DNA from: Bacillota bacterium
GTDB taxonomy: Bacteria > Bacillota > Clostridia > Lachnospirales > Lachnospiraceae
NCBI GenBank assembly: GCA_023399455.1
Contig: JAEWPN010000133.1
Span: 1 to 35,946, forward strand
Length of the DNA stretch: 35,946 nucleotides
Direction of reading: 5' to 3'
How positions within the stretch are numbered: the first letter of the stretch is position 1; every line of letters begins with the position of its first letter. Positions 22,905-31,960 of this stretch are shown here, piece after piece. Position numbers and translations under genes: made by a program. The notes beneath the pieces are model-generated. The model saw nothing but the letters and a program-made list of their open reading frames with translations. It was not told the DNA's origin and did no database searches.

Positions 22905-24587
22905 ATGTTAAAGGTTACCAAAAGAAAAGGATCAATAGAAAAGATATTTTATTCGAGGTTTTCCGCGATCGTATTTATGACCGGACTTCTTGTGCTGCTA
23001 ATGGGATTTAGCATTCTCAGCTTCGATTATGTCTTTAGCAGGAGCGAAAAGATAAATGCAGAAAAATCCGATTTATTGAGCTATGAGATGGCCCATTATA
23101 AATGGTGGATAGATCTCAGCTCAGCCGTTTATTACAATACGGAATTCACTGGGCAGACGGATGAGACGAAATGTGATTTCGGTATATATTTATATGGGGA
23201 AGATGTAAAAGGCAACCCCGAAATGAGCGAATTCTATGAGCAGGCGGAACCTTTGCATAGAGAAATTCATCAGCTTGCGGACGAGGTACTCAGCGTGAAC
23301 GAGACGGACAAGGCGCAGGCGGAAGCCTTGTTAAAGGATAGTGTAGAAGTAAAAATTCATTCCCTGGTAAGCCTTTTGGACGACACGATAGCCAAGAAAC
23401 AGGAGCAGATCGATAATCAGAGGAGAATGGTCATCGTAATGCTCAGCGTTATCTTTGTGGCTGCTGTCTTTGCAGTCACCTTAACGGTGCGATTTATCAT
23501 AAAAACGTATCGATACGTGAGGACTAAGGTCATCGAGCCGATTGTTGACTTGCAGCAGGAATGTGAGAAGCTGGCGGAGGGTAATCTCAGCCTGAGCTTC
23601 GAAACGGATATGGATAACGAGATTGGAAGCCTTGGAAGAGCTTTGGATTTTGCGGTAAAGGAAATTAAGAAATACATCGATGCCATCGATTTTGGCATGA
23701 AGGAATTCTCGGCAGGCAACTTCACCTGCGTATGCCCGGTAGAATTTATCGGCGATTTTGCAAATATTCAGCGTTCTATCGAGAGCTTTCAGGAGAAAAT
23801 GAACGATACTTTGTACGAAATGAGCGTGGCAATAGAGCAGGTGAGTGCAGGTGCGCAAGAACTGTCCGCGGGAGCACAGGACATCGCGCAGGGGGCGACT
23901 AATCAGGCAGGAAGCGTGCAGGAATTGTCCGAGGTCATTTCCAATATCACGGGACAGATAAGCAACAACGCAGAGCACACCCAAAACGCCGACGAGTGGG
24001 GGGCAAGGACGGGAGAGACTGTCCGTACCAGCAAGGGACAGATGGAGCAGCTAGTGGCGGCAATAACCGACATCGCCGCCGCATCGGAGGGCATTAAGAA
24101 TATTATTGATACCATCGATGCGATAGCTTCGGAAACGAATCTGTTAGCCTTAAATGCTGCAATCGAATCTGCCCGTGCAGGAGCAGCCGGAAAAGGCTTT
24201 GCTGTGGTAGCTGATCAAATAAGGAAGCTGGCACAGGAATCTGCTGACGCAGCAAAGAACACTACCGAACTGATAGAGGAATCCCTGGCCCATATCGAAA
24301 AAGGAAAGGTTCTCACGGGAGTAACCAGCGAGGCCTTCGAGGAAGTAGCAAAGAACGCCCAGACCGTTTTGGAGATGATAGATAAAATCGCGCAGGAATC
24401 CAGAGCACAAGCTCAAGAGGCAGATAAAATCGCAAAGGGAATCGACAGGATCTCCAGTGTTGTCCAGACGAATGCATCGGTATCGGAAGAAAGTGCGGCT
24501 GCAAGTGAAGAGCTTAGCGCGCAAGCTATGGTCATGACGGATTTGATTAGTCAGTTTAAGCTAAATAGAGGCAGTAGTAGAAGCTGA
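22905..24587 (+). CDS. Methyl-accepting chemotaxis protein
   Basis: A 560-residue chemoreceptor. The first membrane helix is at about residues 21-45. An extracellular four-helix-type sensor domain of roughly 130 residues (no known ligand motif seen) leads to a second helix at about 175-198 ([20 protein letters not shown]). A HAMP region follows (about 200-255), then a long coiled-coil signalling domain. The hairpin tip is canonical: [40 protein letters not shown], the part that contacts CheA and CheW. Upstream lies a putative invertible promoter segment and the gene of a serine recombinase, so expression may be phase-variable. An AAAGGA site is 13 nt from the ATG. A terminator hairpin follows. 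Confidence 0.94.
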   Translation: MLKVTKRKGSIEKIFYSRFSAIVFMTGLLVLLMGFSILSFDYVFSRSEKINAEKSDLLSYEMAHYKWWIDLSSAVYYNTEFTGQTDETKCDFGIYLYGEDVKGNPEMSEFYEQAEPLHREIHQLADEVLSVNETDKAQAEALLKDSVEVKIHSLVSLLDDTIAKKQEQIDNQRRMVIVMLSVIFVAAVFAVTLTVRFIIKTYRYVRTKVIEPIVDLQQECEKLAEGNLSLSFETDMDNEIGSLGRALDFAVKEIKKYIDAIDFGMKEFSAGNFTCVCPVEFIGDFANIQRSIESFQEKMNDTLYEMSVAIEQVSAGAQELSAGAQDIAQGATNQAGSVQELSEVISNITGQISNNAEHTQNADEWGARTGETVRTSKGQMEQLVAAITDIAAASEGIKNIIDTIDAIASETNLLALNAAIESARAGAAGKGFAVVADQIRKLAQESADAAKNTTELIEESLAHIEKGKVLTGVTSEAFEEVAKNAQTVLEMIDKIAQESRAQAQEADKIAKGIDRISSVVQTNASVSEESAAASEELSAQAMVMTDLISQFKLNRGSSRS

Positions 24588-24641
24588 ATATATAAATCAG
24601 GAAAAGTATATGATGCGGACCTCCTGATTTCAGTAAAAAAG

Positions 24642-24681
24642 AAGGCTTGTCACACGATGAATATTCCGTGCGGCAAGCTTT
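24642..24681. terminator. Bidirectional terminator between convergent genes
   Basis: AAGGCTTGTCACACG (24642-24656) pairs with CGTGCGGCAAGCTTT (24667-24681) over 15 positions with one mismatch and two G-T pairs. The minus-strand side is followed by CTTTTTT, a good T-tract for the gene at 24687; the plus side has a weaker tract. Confidence 0.8.
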
Positions 24682-24686
24682 CATAT

Positions 24687-24989
24687 TTAACCTGAAATGG
24701 AAGGAAGGTTGTTCAAATTATTGCCTTCTTTCCCGTCAGGCAGAGATTTCAAATATTCGGTATCCTTCCTATGGGCGATGCCCACGCCTTTGATCCCCCC
24801 GCCCTTTGCGAGGTCCACGCCCTCCTGCTTGGAAACCGTGGAGCCGTCGGATAGCTGGTAGCCGGTCACTCGTCCGCTGCTCTTTACGAGACCTACGATT
24901 TCCTTGGCGTCGCTTTTCGCTTGGGGTATATCATCCAGAGTATTGATAGCGAGAGCTTCGCCGAGAGTAATTTTATCCATATCTGTCAT
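24687..24989 (-). CDS. DUF3892 domain protein
   Basis: A 100-residue protein when read from the ATG at 24989. That start is chosen because AAAGG lies about 12 nt upstream, while the ATG at 25019 has none. The centre matches the DUF3892 pattern: GRVTGYQLSDGSTVSKQEGVDLAKGGGIKGVGIAHRKDTEYLKSLPDG. DUF3892 proteins are small, beta-rich and of unknown function, common in Firmicutes. No signal peptide or membrane segment is visible. It ends at a strong bidirectional terminator shared with the chemoreceptor and lies downstream of an AraC gene on the same strand. Confidence 0.85.
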   Translation of the reverse strand: MTDMDKITLGEALAINTLDDIPQAKSDAKEIVGLVKSSGRVTGYQLSDGSTVSKQEGVDLAKGGGIKGVGIAHRKDTEYLKSLPDGKEGNNLNNLPSISG

Positions 24990-25077
24990 AAAATAACCAT
25001 ACCTTTCTCGTGAATGCAAACATTTTTAGCTGCTTTTTTATAGTCTGTGCGATATGGAAAATAATATGCGTCAAATG

Positions 25078-25902
25078 TTAATTTTTGTTTTGGCGCATTT
25101 GCATGGGCGTACAGCCGTAGGTAGATTTGAAATTTTTCATAAATAATTTGTAGTTGGTACAGCCGTTGCGTTCGAGGATACCGGTAATGGTCAAATCGGT
25201 ATTCATCAAATCCTCATATACGTGCGCAAGGCGGACCTTGTTCACATATTCGAGAAAGGTGAGTCCCATATATTTTTTAAAGAAGCGGCAGAAATACTCA
25301 GGATTCAGTGCGACGGAAGCAGCGGCCTCGTCCAGGGTGATGAGAGATGCGTAGTTGGACTTTACGAAGTCCATGACATTCTCCAGACGACGCAGATTCT
25401 TGTCCGTCCTGATTTTCACGGCGGTGTCAATTTCTACCTTGTAGCAGCAGAGGATAGAATAAAGAAAATCGTATAAAAGGCTGGAGAACCGGAGGGAATA
25501 ACCTTCCGGTTTTTCGTCGTTGATGTCCTTCATCTCCATCAAAATAGCACGGACGCGGTCATTTTTCTCCGGGGAGTTGGGAATACCTTCAAAACGGATG
25601 CTGTCGTAGTCGGAAATGCTTTTTTTCAAAAACTGGTATGGTATCTGCAGCAAGATGACGAGGCAATTCTCGTGACAATAGGTGGAGTGTATGTCGGCCG
25701 AGTTGATGATGACGAAATCGCCTACGTTCAGGGTGAGCTTGGAGTTGTTGATGGTGACGTCCATGCAGCCTTCGCAGATGCAGACGATTTCCATACTGTT
25801 ATGCCAATGGTTTGTGATAAGGTGGTTCGAATCACGGTAGGTGTCAAAGCGGACTTGGATATCTTCTCGGGTTTTAATTTCTTCGTGGATATATTTTTCC
25901 AT
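25078..25902 (-). CDS. AraC-family transcriptional regulator
   Basis: A 274-residue regulator with an N-terminal cupin-type sensing domain (about residues 20-120, with HWHNSMEIVCICEGCMDVTINN and YQFLKKSI) and a C-terminal AraC-type double helix-turn-helix (about 170-270). SLITLDEAAASVALNPEYFCRFFKKYMGLTFLEYVNKVRLAHVYEDL is the first helix-turn-helix and connecting helix; TITGILERNGCTNYKLFMKNFKSTYGCTPMQMRQ is the second. Such regulators usually bind a sugar and activate carbohydrate genes. It is divergent from a GH3 beta-glucosidase across a 405-nt intergenic region, so regulation of that gene by a glucoside-derived signal is likely but unproven. Confidence 0.92.
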   Translation of the reverse strand: MEKYIHEEIKTREDIQVRFDTYRDSNHLITNHWHNSMEIVCICEGCMDVTINNSKLTLNVGDFVIINSADIHSTYCHENCLVILLQIPYQFLKKSISDYDSIRFEGIPNSPEKNDRVRAILMEMKDINDEKPEGYSLRFSSLLYDFLYSILCCYKVEIDTAVKIRTDKNLRRLENVMDFVKSNYASLITLDEAAASVALNPEYFCRFFKKYMGLTFLEYVNKVRLAHVYEDLMNTDLTITGILERNGCTNYKLFMKNFKSTYGCTPMQMRQNKN

Positions 25903-26307
25903 ATGTATGTGGGCCTTTCAGTTTTTTTGTGCTCTAGTTGAAGTTGTGAGAGAGCATGTGAAAATCCGTTAGGGTGGCAAATGGTAGTGCATGACCTGAC
26001 GAAAGGATGTTTATTTTAAAATAGGTGTAAAAGGGTTCCTTATATGATAATGAAGTAAGATGACAGAAAAGTCAATATCGACCTACAAATAAGTCATGAA
26101 AATAAATAGAGCGGAAATGACAGGTATGGTAGTATATGGATAGGAAGGCTTGCGAGATGTGGCGATAATTAAGAGAGTGAAAGTAAGTGTGAAGGGGAAG
26201 AAGGATGCAGCGGACTTTATTATTGAAAAGTCAAAAAGGAAAGATAGTAAGTGAAGATAAGCAAATTAAAGGTGAATCAAAGTAAAGAGGGTTGGAAGGA
26301 GATTTGT
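25903..26307. other. Divergent intergenic region between the AraC gene and the beta-glucosidase
   Basis: No gene is supported here. Operator-like elements are visible: GTCAATATCGAC near 26071-26082, and GACTTT/AAAGTC around TATTATTG near 26213-26232. A -10-like TATGATAAT lies near 26043 with no good -35. An in-frame GTG at 26251 exists, but the ribosome binding site favours the ATG at 26308. Confidence 0.45.
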
Positions 26308-28596
26308 ATGACGGCGGAAAAGATTAAGGACTTGGTAGCACAGATGACTTTGGAGGAGAAGGCTTCGATGTGTTCGGGGGCGGATTTTTGGCATACTAAG
26401 GCGGTTGAGAGACTGGGGATTTTGCAGTCTATGGTTTCAGATGGACCTCACGGACTCAGAAAGCAGGACGATAAGGCGGATCATCTTGGTGTGAACGAGA
26501 GTATTAAGGCCGTTTGTTTTCCGGCTGGGTGCGGTACGGCAGCTTCTTTTAACAGGGAACTTTTGACGGAAATGGGAGCAGTGCTTGGTAATGAGTGCCA
26601 GGCGGAGGGCGTGAGTGTGTTGCTTGGGCCGGCTGTAAATATTAAGCGTTCCCCGCTTTGCGGCAGGAACTTCGAATATTATTCGGAAGATCCGGTAGTG
26701 GCATCTCAGATTGCGGCGGCGTTCATTAAAGGGGTACAAAGTAAGAATGTGGGCGTGAGCATTAAGCATTTTCTTGCGAATAATCAGGAGACCAGAAGAA
26801 TGTCGGCATCTGTAGAGGTGGATGAGCGCACCATGAGGGAGATTTATCTGGCGGCTTTCGAAGGAGCGGTGCGGGAACAGAATCCCTGGACGGTGATGAA
26901 CTCCTATAATAGAGTAAACGGTACATATGTGGGGGAAAGCAAGAAGTATCTGACGGATATTCTACGTGGAGAATGGGGATTTGACGGTTATGTGATGAGC
27001 GATTGGGGAGCGGTAAATAACAGGGTGCCGAACCTGGAAGCAGGGATGGATCTGGAGATGCCCTCCTCCGGCGGACATAACGATAAGCTTATCGAGGAAG
27101 CGGTGAAGAACGGCAGCTTGGAAGAAAGTGTGCTGGATACGGCGGTGGAGAGAATTCTGCATATCGTATTCCGGTTTGAGGAAAATAGAGATAAGACGGC
27201 AGACTACGATTTAGATAAGGACCACAAAGCGGCGCGCAGGGTGGCGGAAGAGACTGTTGTGCTCTTGAAAAACGACGGCGTTCTTCCCTTGAAGGAAAGT
27301 GCCAAGGTGGCATTTATCGGAAAGTATGCGAAACAGCCCCGTTATCAGGGCGGCGGAAGCTCTCATATCAACAGTCATAAGATAACTTCTGCGCTGGATA
27401 TGGCGGCGGGAAATCCTAATATTTCTTATGCGCAGGGATTTATTGATGAAGAGGATAGAGTGGATGAGGCCTTGTTAGCGGAAGCAGTGGAGCTTGCTAA
27501 GAAGGCGGAAGCAGTGGTTATCTTTGCCGGCCTTCCTGATTCCTTCGAATCGGAAGGCTTTGACCGGGAGCATATGAGAATGCCGGAATGCCAGAACGAA
27601 TTGATTAGGAAGGTGGCACAGGTACAGAAGAATGTAATTGTAGTCCTGCACAATGGTTCGCCCGTGGAGATGCCCTGGATAAATGAGGTGAAGGGTGTAG
27701 TAGAAGCGTATCTTGGCGGTCAGGCTGTAGGTGGCGCGCAGTATGACATTCTTTTTGGTAAAGTTAATCCCAGCGGTAAGCTTCCGGAGACCTTCCCCTT
27801 GAAGCTGGAGGATAATCCTTCCTATCTGAACTTCCCCGGAGAGGGAGATCGGGTAGAATACAGGGAAGGTATATTCGTGGGCTATCGTTATTATGATAAG
27901 AAGAAAATGGAAGTGCTCTTCCCCTTTGGGCATGGACTTTCCTATACTGTATTCGATTATTCCAATCTGTGCGTAAGCTCGGACAGCATTAAGGATACGG
28001 ATGTGGTGACGGTATCGGTGGACATAACCAATACGGGCAAGGTTGCGGGTAAAGAAGCCGTTCAGCTTTACATTAGCGATAAGGAAAGCAGTGTAATACG
28101 TCCGGTGAAGGAACTGAAGGACTTCGCGAAGGTTTCCTTGATGCCGGGAGAAACGAAGACGGTGAGCTTTCAGCTTTCCAAGCGCTCTTTCGCATATTAC
28201 AATACGGCGATTAACGACTGGTATGTGGAAACGGGAGAATTCGACATTATGATTGGAAAATCATCCAGAGACATCGTGCTGATAAAAGAAATTCACGTAG
28301 AGTCTACGGTGAAGCTGCCGGTAATTTACACCACGGATTCCATTATGGAAGATATCTTCAAGAATCCTGAGGCGAAGGAGCTGGTTATGGAGACGATGGA
28401 CGGCAAAATGGATATTATAATGACCGCCGACAAGGATGAGGACGATAGCGCCGCTGCTCAGGCTATTACGGCCGAAATGCAGGAGGCCATGATGAAATAC
28501 ATGCCTCTTCGGGGAGCTGTAAGTTTCGGAAGCGGAGAGACCAGAATGTCCATGGATGATGTCAGGGCTTTAGTGGATGAGCTGAATGCGCTGTAA
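26308..28596 (+). CDS. bglB: Glycoside hydrolase family 3 beta-glucosidase
   Basis: A 762-residue cytosolic GH3 enzyme that releases terminal beta-linked glucose, or xylose in some members. Start at 26308, after GGAAGGAG. The N-terminal barrel contains SDGPHGLR, LLGPAVNIKRSPLCGRNFEYYSEDP, KHFLANNQETRR and YVMSDWGAV with nucleophile Asp232. The second domain has VVLLKNDGVLPLK and IFAGLPDSFESEGFDRE. The C-terminal fibronectin-III-like domain includes DITNTGKVAGKEAVQLYISD, with a preceding FPFGHGLSYT. About 100 extra residues follow, acidic and Met-rich (AAAQAITAEMQEAMM), as in some clostridial GH3 enzymes. No signal peptide, so it acts on imported oligosaccharides. The divergent AraC gene is its likely regulator. 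Confidence 0.94.
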   Translation: MTAEKIKDLVAQMTLEEKASMCSGADFWHTKAVERLGILQSMVSDGPHGLRKQDDKADHLGVNESIKAVCFPAGCGTAASFNRELLTEMGAVLGNECQAEGVSVLLGPAVNIKRSPLCGRNFEYYSEDPVVASQIAAAFIKGVQSKNVGVSIKHFLANNQETRRMSASVEVDERTMREIYLAAFEGAVREQNPWTVMNSYNRVNGTYVGESKKYLTDILRGEWGFDGYVMSDWGAVNNRVPNLEAGMDLEMPSSGGHNDKLIEEAVKNGSLEESVLDTAVERILHIVFRFEENRDKTADYDLDKDHKAARRVAEETVVLLKNDGVLPLKESAKVAFIGKYAKQPRYQGGGSSHINSHKITSALDMAAGNPNISYAQGFIDEEDRVDEALLAEAVELAKKAEAVVIFAGLPDSFESEGFDREHMRMPECQNELIRKVAQVQKNVIVVLHNGSPVEMPWINEVKGVVEAYLGGQAVGGAQYDILFGKVNPSGKLPETFPLKLEDNPSYLNFPGEGDRVEYREGIFVGYRYYDKKKMEVLFPFGHGLSYTVFDYSNLCVSSDSIKDTDVVTVSVDITNTGKVAGKEAVQLYISDKESSVIRPVKELKDFAKVSLMPGETKTVSFQLSKRSFAYYNTAINDWYVETGEFDIMIGKSSRDIVLIKEIHVESTVKLPVIYTTDSIMEDIFKNPEAKELVMETMDGKMDIIMTADKDEDDSAAAQAITAEMQEAMMKYMPLRGAVSFGSGETRMSMDDVRALVDELNAL

Positions 28597-28675
28597 AAGA
28601 AACGTTTATAACATTGATGACTTAAACATTGCAACCGCTGCATCAGGAATAATTTTAAATGGGAAAAGTAATTTT

Positions 28676-28710
28676 AAAGAGCTGGGAAATTAATATTTTC
28701 CGGCTCTTTT
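28676..28710 (+). terminator. Terminator after the beta-glucosidase
   Basis: AAAGAGC (28676-28682) pairs with GCTCTTT (28703-28709) and GGAAA (28685-28689) with TTTCC (28697-28701). The following tract is short (TTTTCAT). Confidence 0.75.
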
Positions 28711-28774
28711 CATAATCTTACCGTTAAGAATTTTTTAAGAAACAGGTAAATAAAACTGTAAGAAATATAGGATA

Positions 28775-28783
28775 TGATATAAT
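28775..28783 (+). promoter_or_regulatory. Extended -10 promoter of the response regulator gene
   Basis: TGATATAAT (28775-28783) is an extended -10 with no good -35 (CTGTAA near 28756), about 63 nt before the gene at 28846. Dependence on an activator is possible. Confidence 0.5.
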
Positions 28784-28845
28784 CAGGCTTAGGAAAAGGT
28801 CAAAGTTTCTCTATATCTGGAAAATTACGAATAAGGAGCCATAGA

Positions 28846-29544
28846 ATGATGGAATGTGTACTCGTGGTGGACGACGACAAAGAAATTGTAAAGGCAATAG
28901 CCCTGCTGCTGGAAAAAGAAGGATATGACGTGCTGAAGGCATACGACGGCATGGAAGCGCTTGAAATCGTGGCGGAGAAATCGGTACAGCTAATTATCAT
29001 TGACGTCATGATGCCCAAACTGGACGGCTTGTCCGCAGTTATGAAAATCAGGGAAAAGAAGAATATTCCTATCATCGTGCTCAGTGCCAAAAGCGAGGAT
29101 ACGGATAAGGTGCTCGGCTTATCCATGGGAGCCGACGATTACGTGACCAAACCCTATTATGCTGCGGAGCTGATGGCGAGAGTGAAAAGTCACCTGCGCA
29201 GATATACCAGTCTTGGTGACATCAATGCTTTTATTTCCACGAGTAACATAATGAATGGCAGACTGCGGTTCAATAAGGAGGAGCATATCCTTTATGTGGA
29301 CGAAGAGCCTGCGAAGCTCACGGCTACGGAGACGAGAATCGTGGAGCTGCTAATGTGCAATATAGGAAGAGTTTTTCCGGCGGAGGAAATCTACCGCCGT
29401 ATCTGGAACGAGGAAGCCTATGCAGCGGAGAATACGGTAATGGTGCATATAAGGCGCATTCGTGAGAAAATAGAACTGAATCCGAAGGAGCCGGAATACT
29501 TAAAGGTGGTGTGGGGAATTGGATACAAAATTGAAAAAAAGTAA
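28846..29544 (+). CDS. OmpR/PhoB-family response regulator
   Basis: A 232-residue two-component regulator. The receiver domain (residues 3-115) has the acidic pocket VDDDKE, phosphoacceptor Asp53 in IIDVMMPKLDG, the conserved Ser80 region VLSAKSEDTDK and Lys102 in DDYVTKPY. The C-terminal winged helix (about 130-230) contains LTATETRIVELLMCNIGRVF, the recognition region NTVMVHIRRIREKI, and the closing VVWGIGYKIEKK. AAGGAG precedes the ATG. It overlaps the following histidine kinase by 26 nt. The VanR/PhoP-like form is widespread in Lachnospiraceae. Target genes cannot be deduced, as no transporter or resistance gene sits next to the pair. Confidence 0.94.
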   Translation: MMECVLVVDDDKEIVKAIALLLEKEGYDVLKAYDGMEALEIVAEKSVQLIIIDVMMPKLDGLSAVMKIREKKNIPIIVLSAKSEDTDKVLGLSMGADDYVTKPYYAAELMARVKSHLRRYTSLGDINAFISTSNIMNGRLRFNKEEHILYVDEEPAKLTATETRIVELLMCNIGRVFPAEEIYRRIWNEEAYAAENTVMVHIRRIREKIELNPKEPEYLKVVWGIGYKIEKK

Positions 29545-31822
29545 AATAATCATCAGCTTCACTGCGTGGATGCTGGGAACGTTGCTGCTGTTTCTTAACC
29601 TCTTTTGTTTTGTTGTGAAGTATGCGGGAAATCCTGCTTTTCTCATTCAAGCGAAAGAATCGCTGGGGGAAGATTATCAGAATACGGAGGAATTCTGTTA
29701 TTACATGTCCGATTATCTGAACAGCTTCTTATCTATGGCTATAGGCGGTCCTATCAGCCAAAGCTACGATACCGGTTATGCACAGGAGACGACTATCGAA
29801 GCCCGGGCGGAGGAAGGAATGGCATTCGAAGGCGGAGGCATGGCGACAGCGTCGGACACGGCAGAATACGAAGGCACATCGGACATGGCAGAGTTTACGG
29901 AGCCTGAAGAGGTAACGGATTATAAGAAGGATGCACAGGAATATCACGAGAGCATCAAGAATGACAGAAATATTTTATACACCATAGAAAAAGATGGTGA
30001 GGTGCTGTATACAAACGAAGAAAGTCTGGGAATGTATGGCGAAGGGTTCGTTTTGCCGGACGGCTATAATTATCTTCTCTACTTCGATGGAAAAAAGGTC
30101 TCTGCGATAAAAGACGGACAAACGGTAGATATTTACGGAGATAACTATTATCGGACGGGTAATGGCTGGAGTATTCCCCGTTATGTGAATTTTCCGGCGG
30201 ATAAGGCATTGGAGGGTGTAAGGATATGTATCGCTGCCGCAAAAGTTCCTAATGTGAGTGTGTCTAAAGCCTATGACGGCGACGGCAACAGCACGTACTA
30301 CTACAGTAATGCTTTTTACAGCATCCAGCAGCACTTGTCGGTAGAAAAAGGTGCATATATGGGTTGGATATATACTTCTTTGCTGGCAATGACTCTTCTT
30401 ATAGTAAGCCTTGCCCTGAACAAAAGCAGGAAGGAGGCCGATGCCGCGATTGCAAGAGTTACGGAAAAGCTTTGGTACGAAATAAAGCTGTTTCCCCTGC
30501 TTGCGATCCTGTACGGTGTTTTGCTGGTAGCTGTGGAGCTCATGTATCAAGGATGGTGGTACTACCTGGACTGGGATATCGCCGGCAGATTCTGGAGCGG
30601 GGAATATATAGGAATGAAAGTCTTTCTGACAGCCCTAGCCTCTCTATGCCTTGGGCTCATATGGCTTTTTATTAATGACGTCCGCCACAACGAGAGGCCT
30701 TGGAAAAAAAGCATCATAGCATCTCTTTACAGGCTGTTTCGAACTTCCATGCTGGAACTTCCCTTGGGAAAAAGACTGATAAGACAATATATGTGGGTAT
30801 TTCTGGCAGAACTGGGAGCCGAGCTTATACTGCTGCTGATGCTGGGGATCTGGGGAAGCCGCAATTATGAAGAGGAGATAGCGGCATTTATTGGAGTCAT
30901 GACGCTGTTTTTGATGATAGCTGTCTGGGTATGCCAGTGTTTTTATTTTAAAAGCAATAAAAAGGCGGCTATGGATATGGAAGCGCTGGTGGAGCGAATC
31001 GAGGCCATTCACGGAGGAAAGCTAGATGAGTTTACAGAGGTTTCTGCAAGTTCCGGTTTATCGGAGGCCATGGATAAGCTTAATGAGATACAAGAAGGGA
31101 TGAACAAAGCGCTGACGGAGCATATAAAGAGCGAGCGCATGAAGGTAGAGCTGATCGCCAACGTCTCCCACGACATCAAAACACCTCTTACTTCTATTAT
31201 CAGCTACGTGGAGCTGTTAAAACAGGAGGACGATCTGCCGGAGCACGTGCGGGAATATATTTCTATACTGGAAAACAAGTCACATCGGTTAAAGGCCATG
31301 GTGCAGGACGTATTCGAGGTGAGTAAGGCGGCGTCCGGAGAGCTCCCCTTACACATGGAGAATCTGGATCTTGGAAAGCTGCTGCGCCAAACATTAGCAG
31401 ATATGACGGAGCAGATGGAGGAAGCGGACGTGACCGTGAAAACCAAGATTCCTGAAAATGCGGTAATGATCTGTGCAGACGGTGAACATTTATATCGCGT
31501 ATTCCAGAATCTGATATTAAATGCGCTGAAATATTCCCTCGAAAGCTCTCGGATATATGTGACCCTGTTGGAGGACGGCAAGTTCGTTGCCGCCAGCATT
31601 CAGAATACCTCTAAGGAAGAACTTTCTTCGGATATAGATTTTACCGAGAGATTCATCCGGGGAGATAAGAGCCGCAGCGACGGAGGAAGCGGCCTCGGAC
31701 TCTCTATCGCCCAGAGCTTCACCGAAGCCTGTGGAGGAACCTTCAAGGTGGAGACAATTGCGGATCTCTTCGTGGTCACCGTCACTTTCCCCAAGGTAGA
31801 ATTCCCGCAGCTTCCATACTGA
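29519..31822 (+). CDS. Membrane sensor histidine kinase
   Basis: A 767-residue partner kinase of the preceding regulator. It starts at TTG inside the regulator gene (26-nt overlap); the first in-frame ATG would be at about 29570. After the first membrane helix (8-30) an extracellular region of about 250 residues includes an acidic, Gly/Ala/Met-rich segment (about 85-135, AEEGMAFEGGGMATASDTAE). Several further membrane helices follow between about residues 280 and 480. A HAMP-like linker leads to the dimerisation domain with phosphorylated His551 in NVSHDIKTPLTS, and an ATPase domain with NLILNALKYS and GGSGLGLSIAQSF. The multi-helix C-terminal membrane part is unusual compared with classic two-helix kinases. 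The signal is unknown. Confidence 0.92.
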   Translation: MDTKLKKSKIIISFTAWMLGTLLLFLNLFCFVVKYAGNPAFLIQAKESLGEDYQNTEEFCYYMSDYLNSFLSMAIGGPISQSYDTGYAQETTIEARAEEGMAFEGGGMATASDTAEYEGTSDMAEFTEPEEVTDYKKDAQEYHESIKNDRNILYTIEKDGEVLYTNEESLGMYGEGFVLPDGYNYLLYFDGKKVSAIKDGQTVDIYGDNYYRTGNGWSIPRYVNFPADKALEGVRICIAAAKVPNVSVSKAYDGDGNSTYYYSNAFYSIQQHLSVEKGAYMGWIYTSLLAMTLLIVSLALNKSRKEADAAIARVTEKLWYEIKLFPLLAILYGVLLVAVELMYQGWWYYLDWDIAGRFWSGEYIGMKVFLTALASLCLGLIWLFINDVRHNERPWKKSIIASLYRLFRTSMLELPLGKRLIRQYMWVFLAELGAELILLLMLGIWGSRNYEEEIAAFIGVMTLFLMIAVWVCQCFYFKSNKKAAMDMEALVERIEAIHGGKLDEFTEVSASSGLSEAMDKLNEIQEGMNKALTEHIKSERMKVELIANVSHDIKTPLTSIISYVELLKQEDDLPEHVREYISILENKSHRLKAMVQDVFEVSKAASGELPLHMENLDLGKLLRQTLADMTEQMEEADVTVKTKIPENAVMICADGEHLYRVFQNLILNALKYSLESSRIYVTLLEDGKFVAASIQNTSKEELSSDIDFTERFIRGDKSRSDGGSGLGLSIAQSFTEACGGTFKVETIADLFVVTVTFPKVEFPQLPY

Positions 31823-31960
31823 GATTACTACACTTTTTAATCGCTCCTTTTATAAGATGTCAGCTTTTCCTTGCTATTTTCCAGCGTTCTGCCAGTATCT
31901 TAATCTTTCGGTTTATGGTATAATTCCTCTATAATTGTGGATTTTAGAAGGAAAGATTAA

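Noticed and set aside
29975..30550. Long minus-strand ORF inside the histidine kinase gene
   Set aside because: It is fully antisense to a well-supported gene. Its product has no recognisable domain and looks like a frame shadow.
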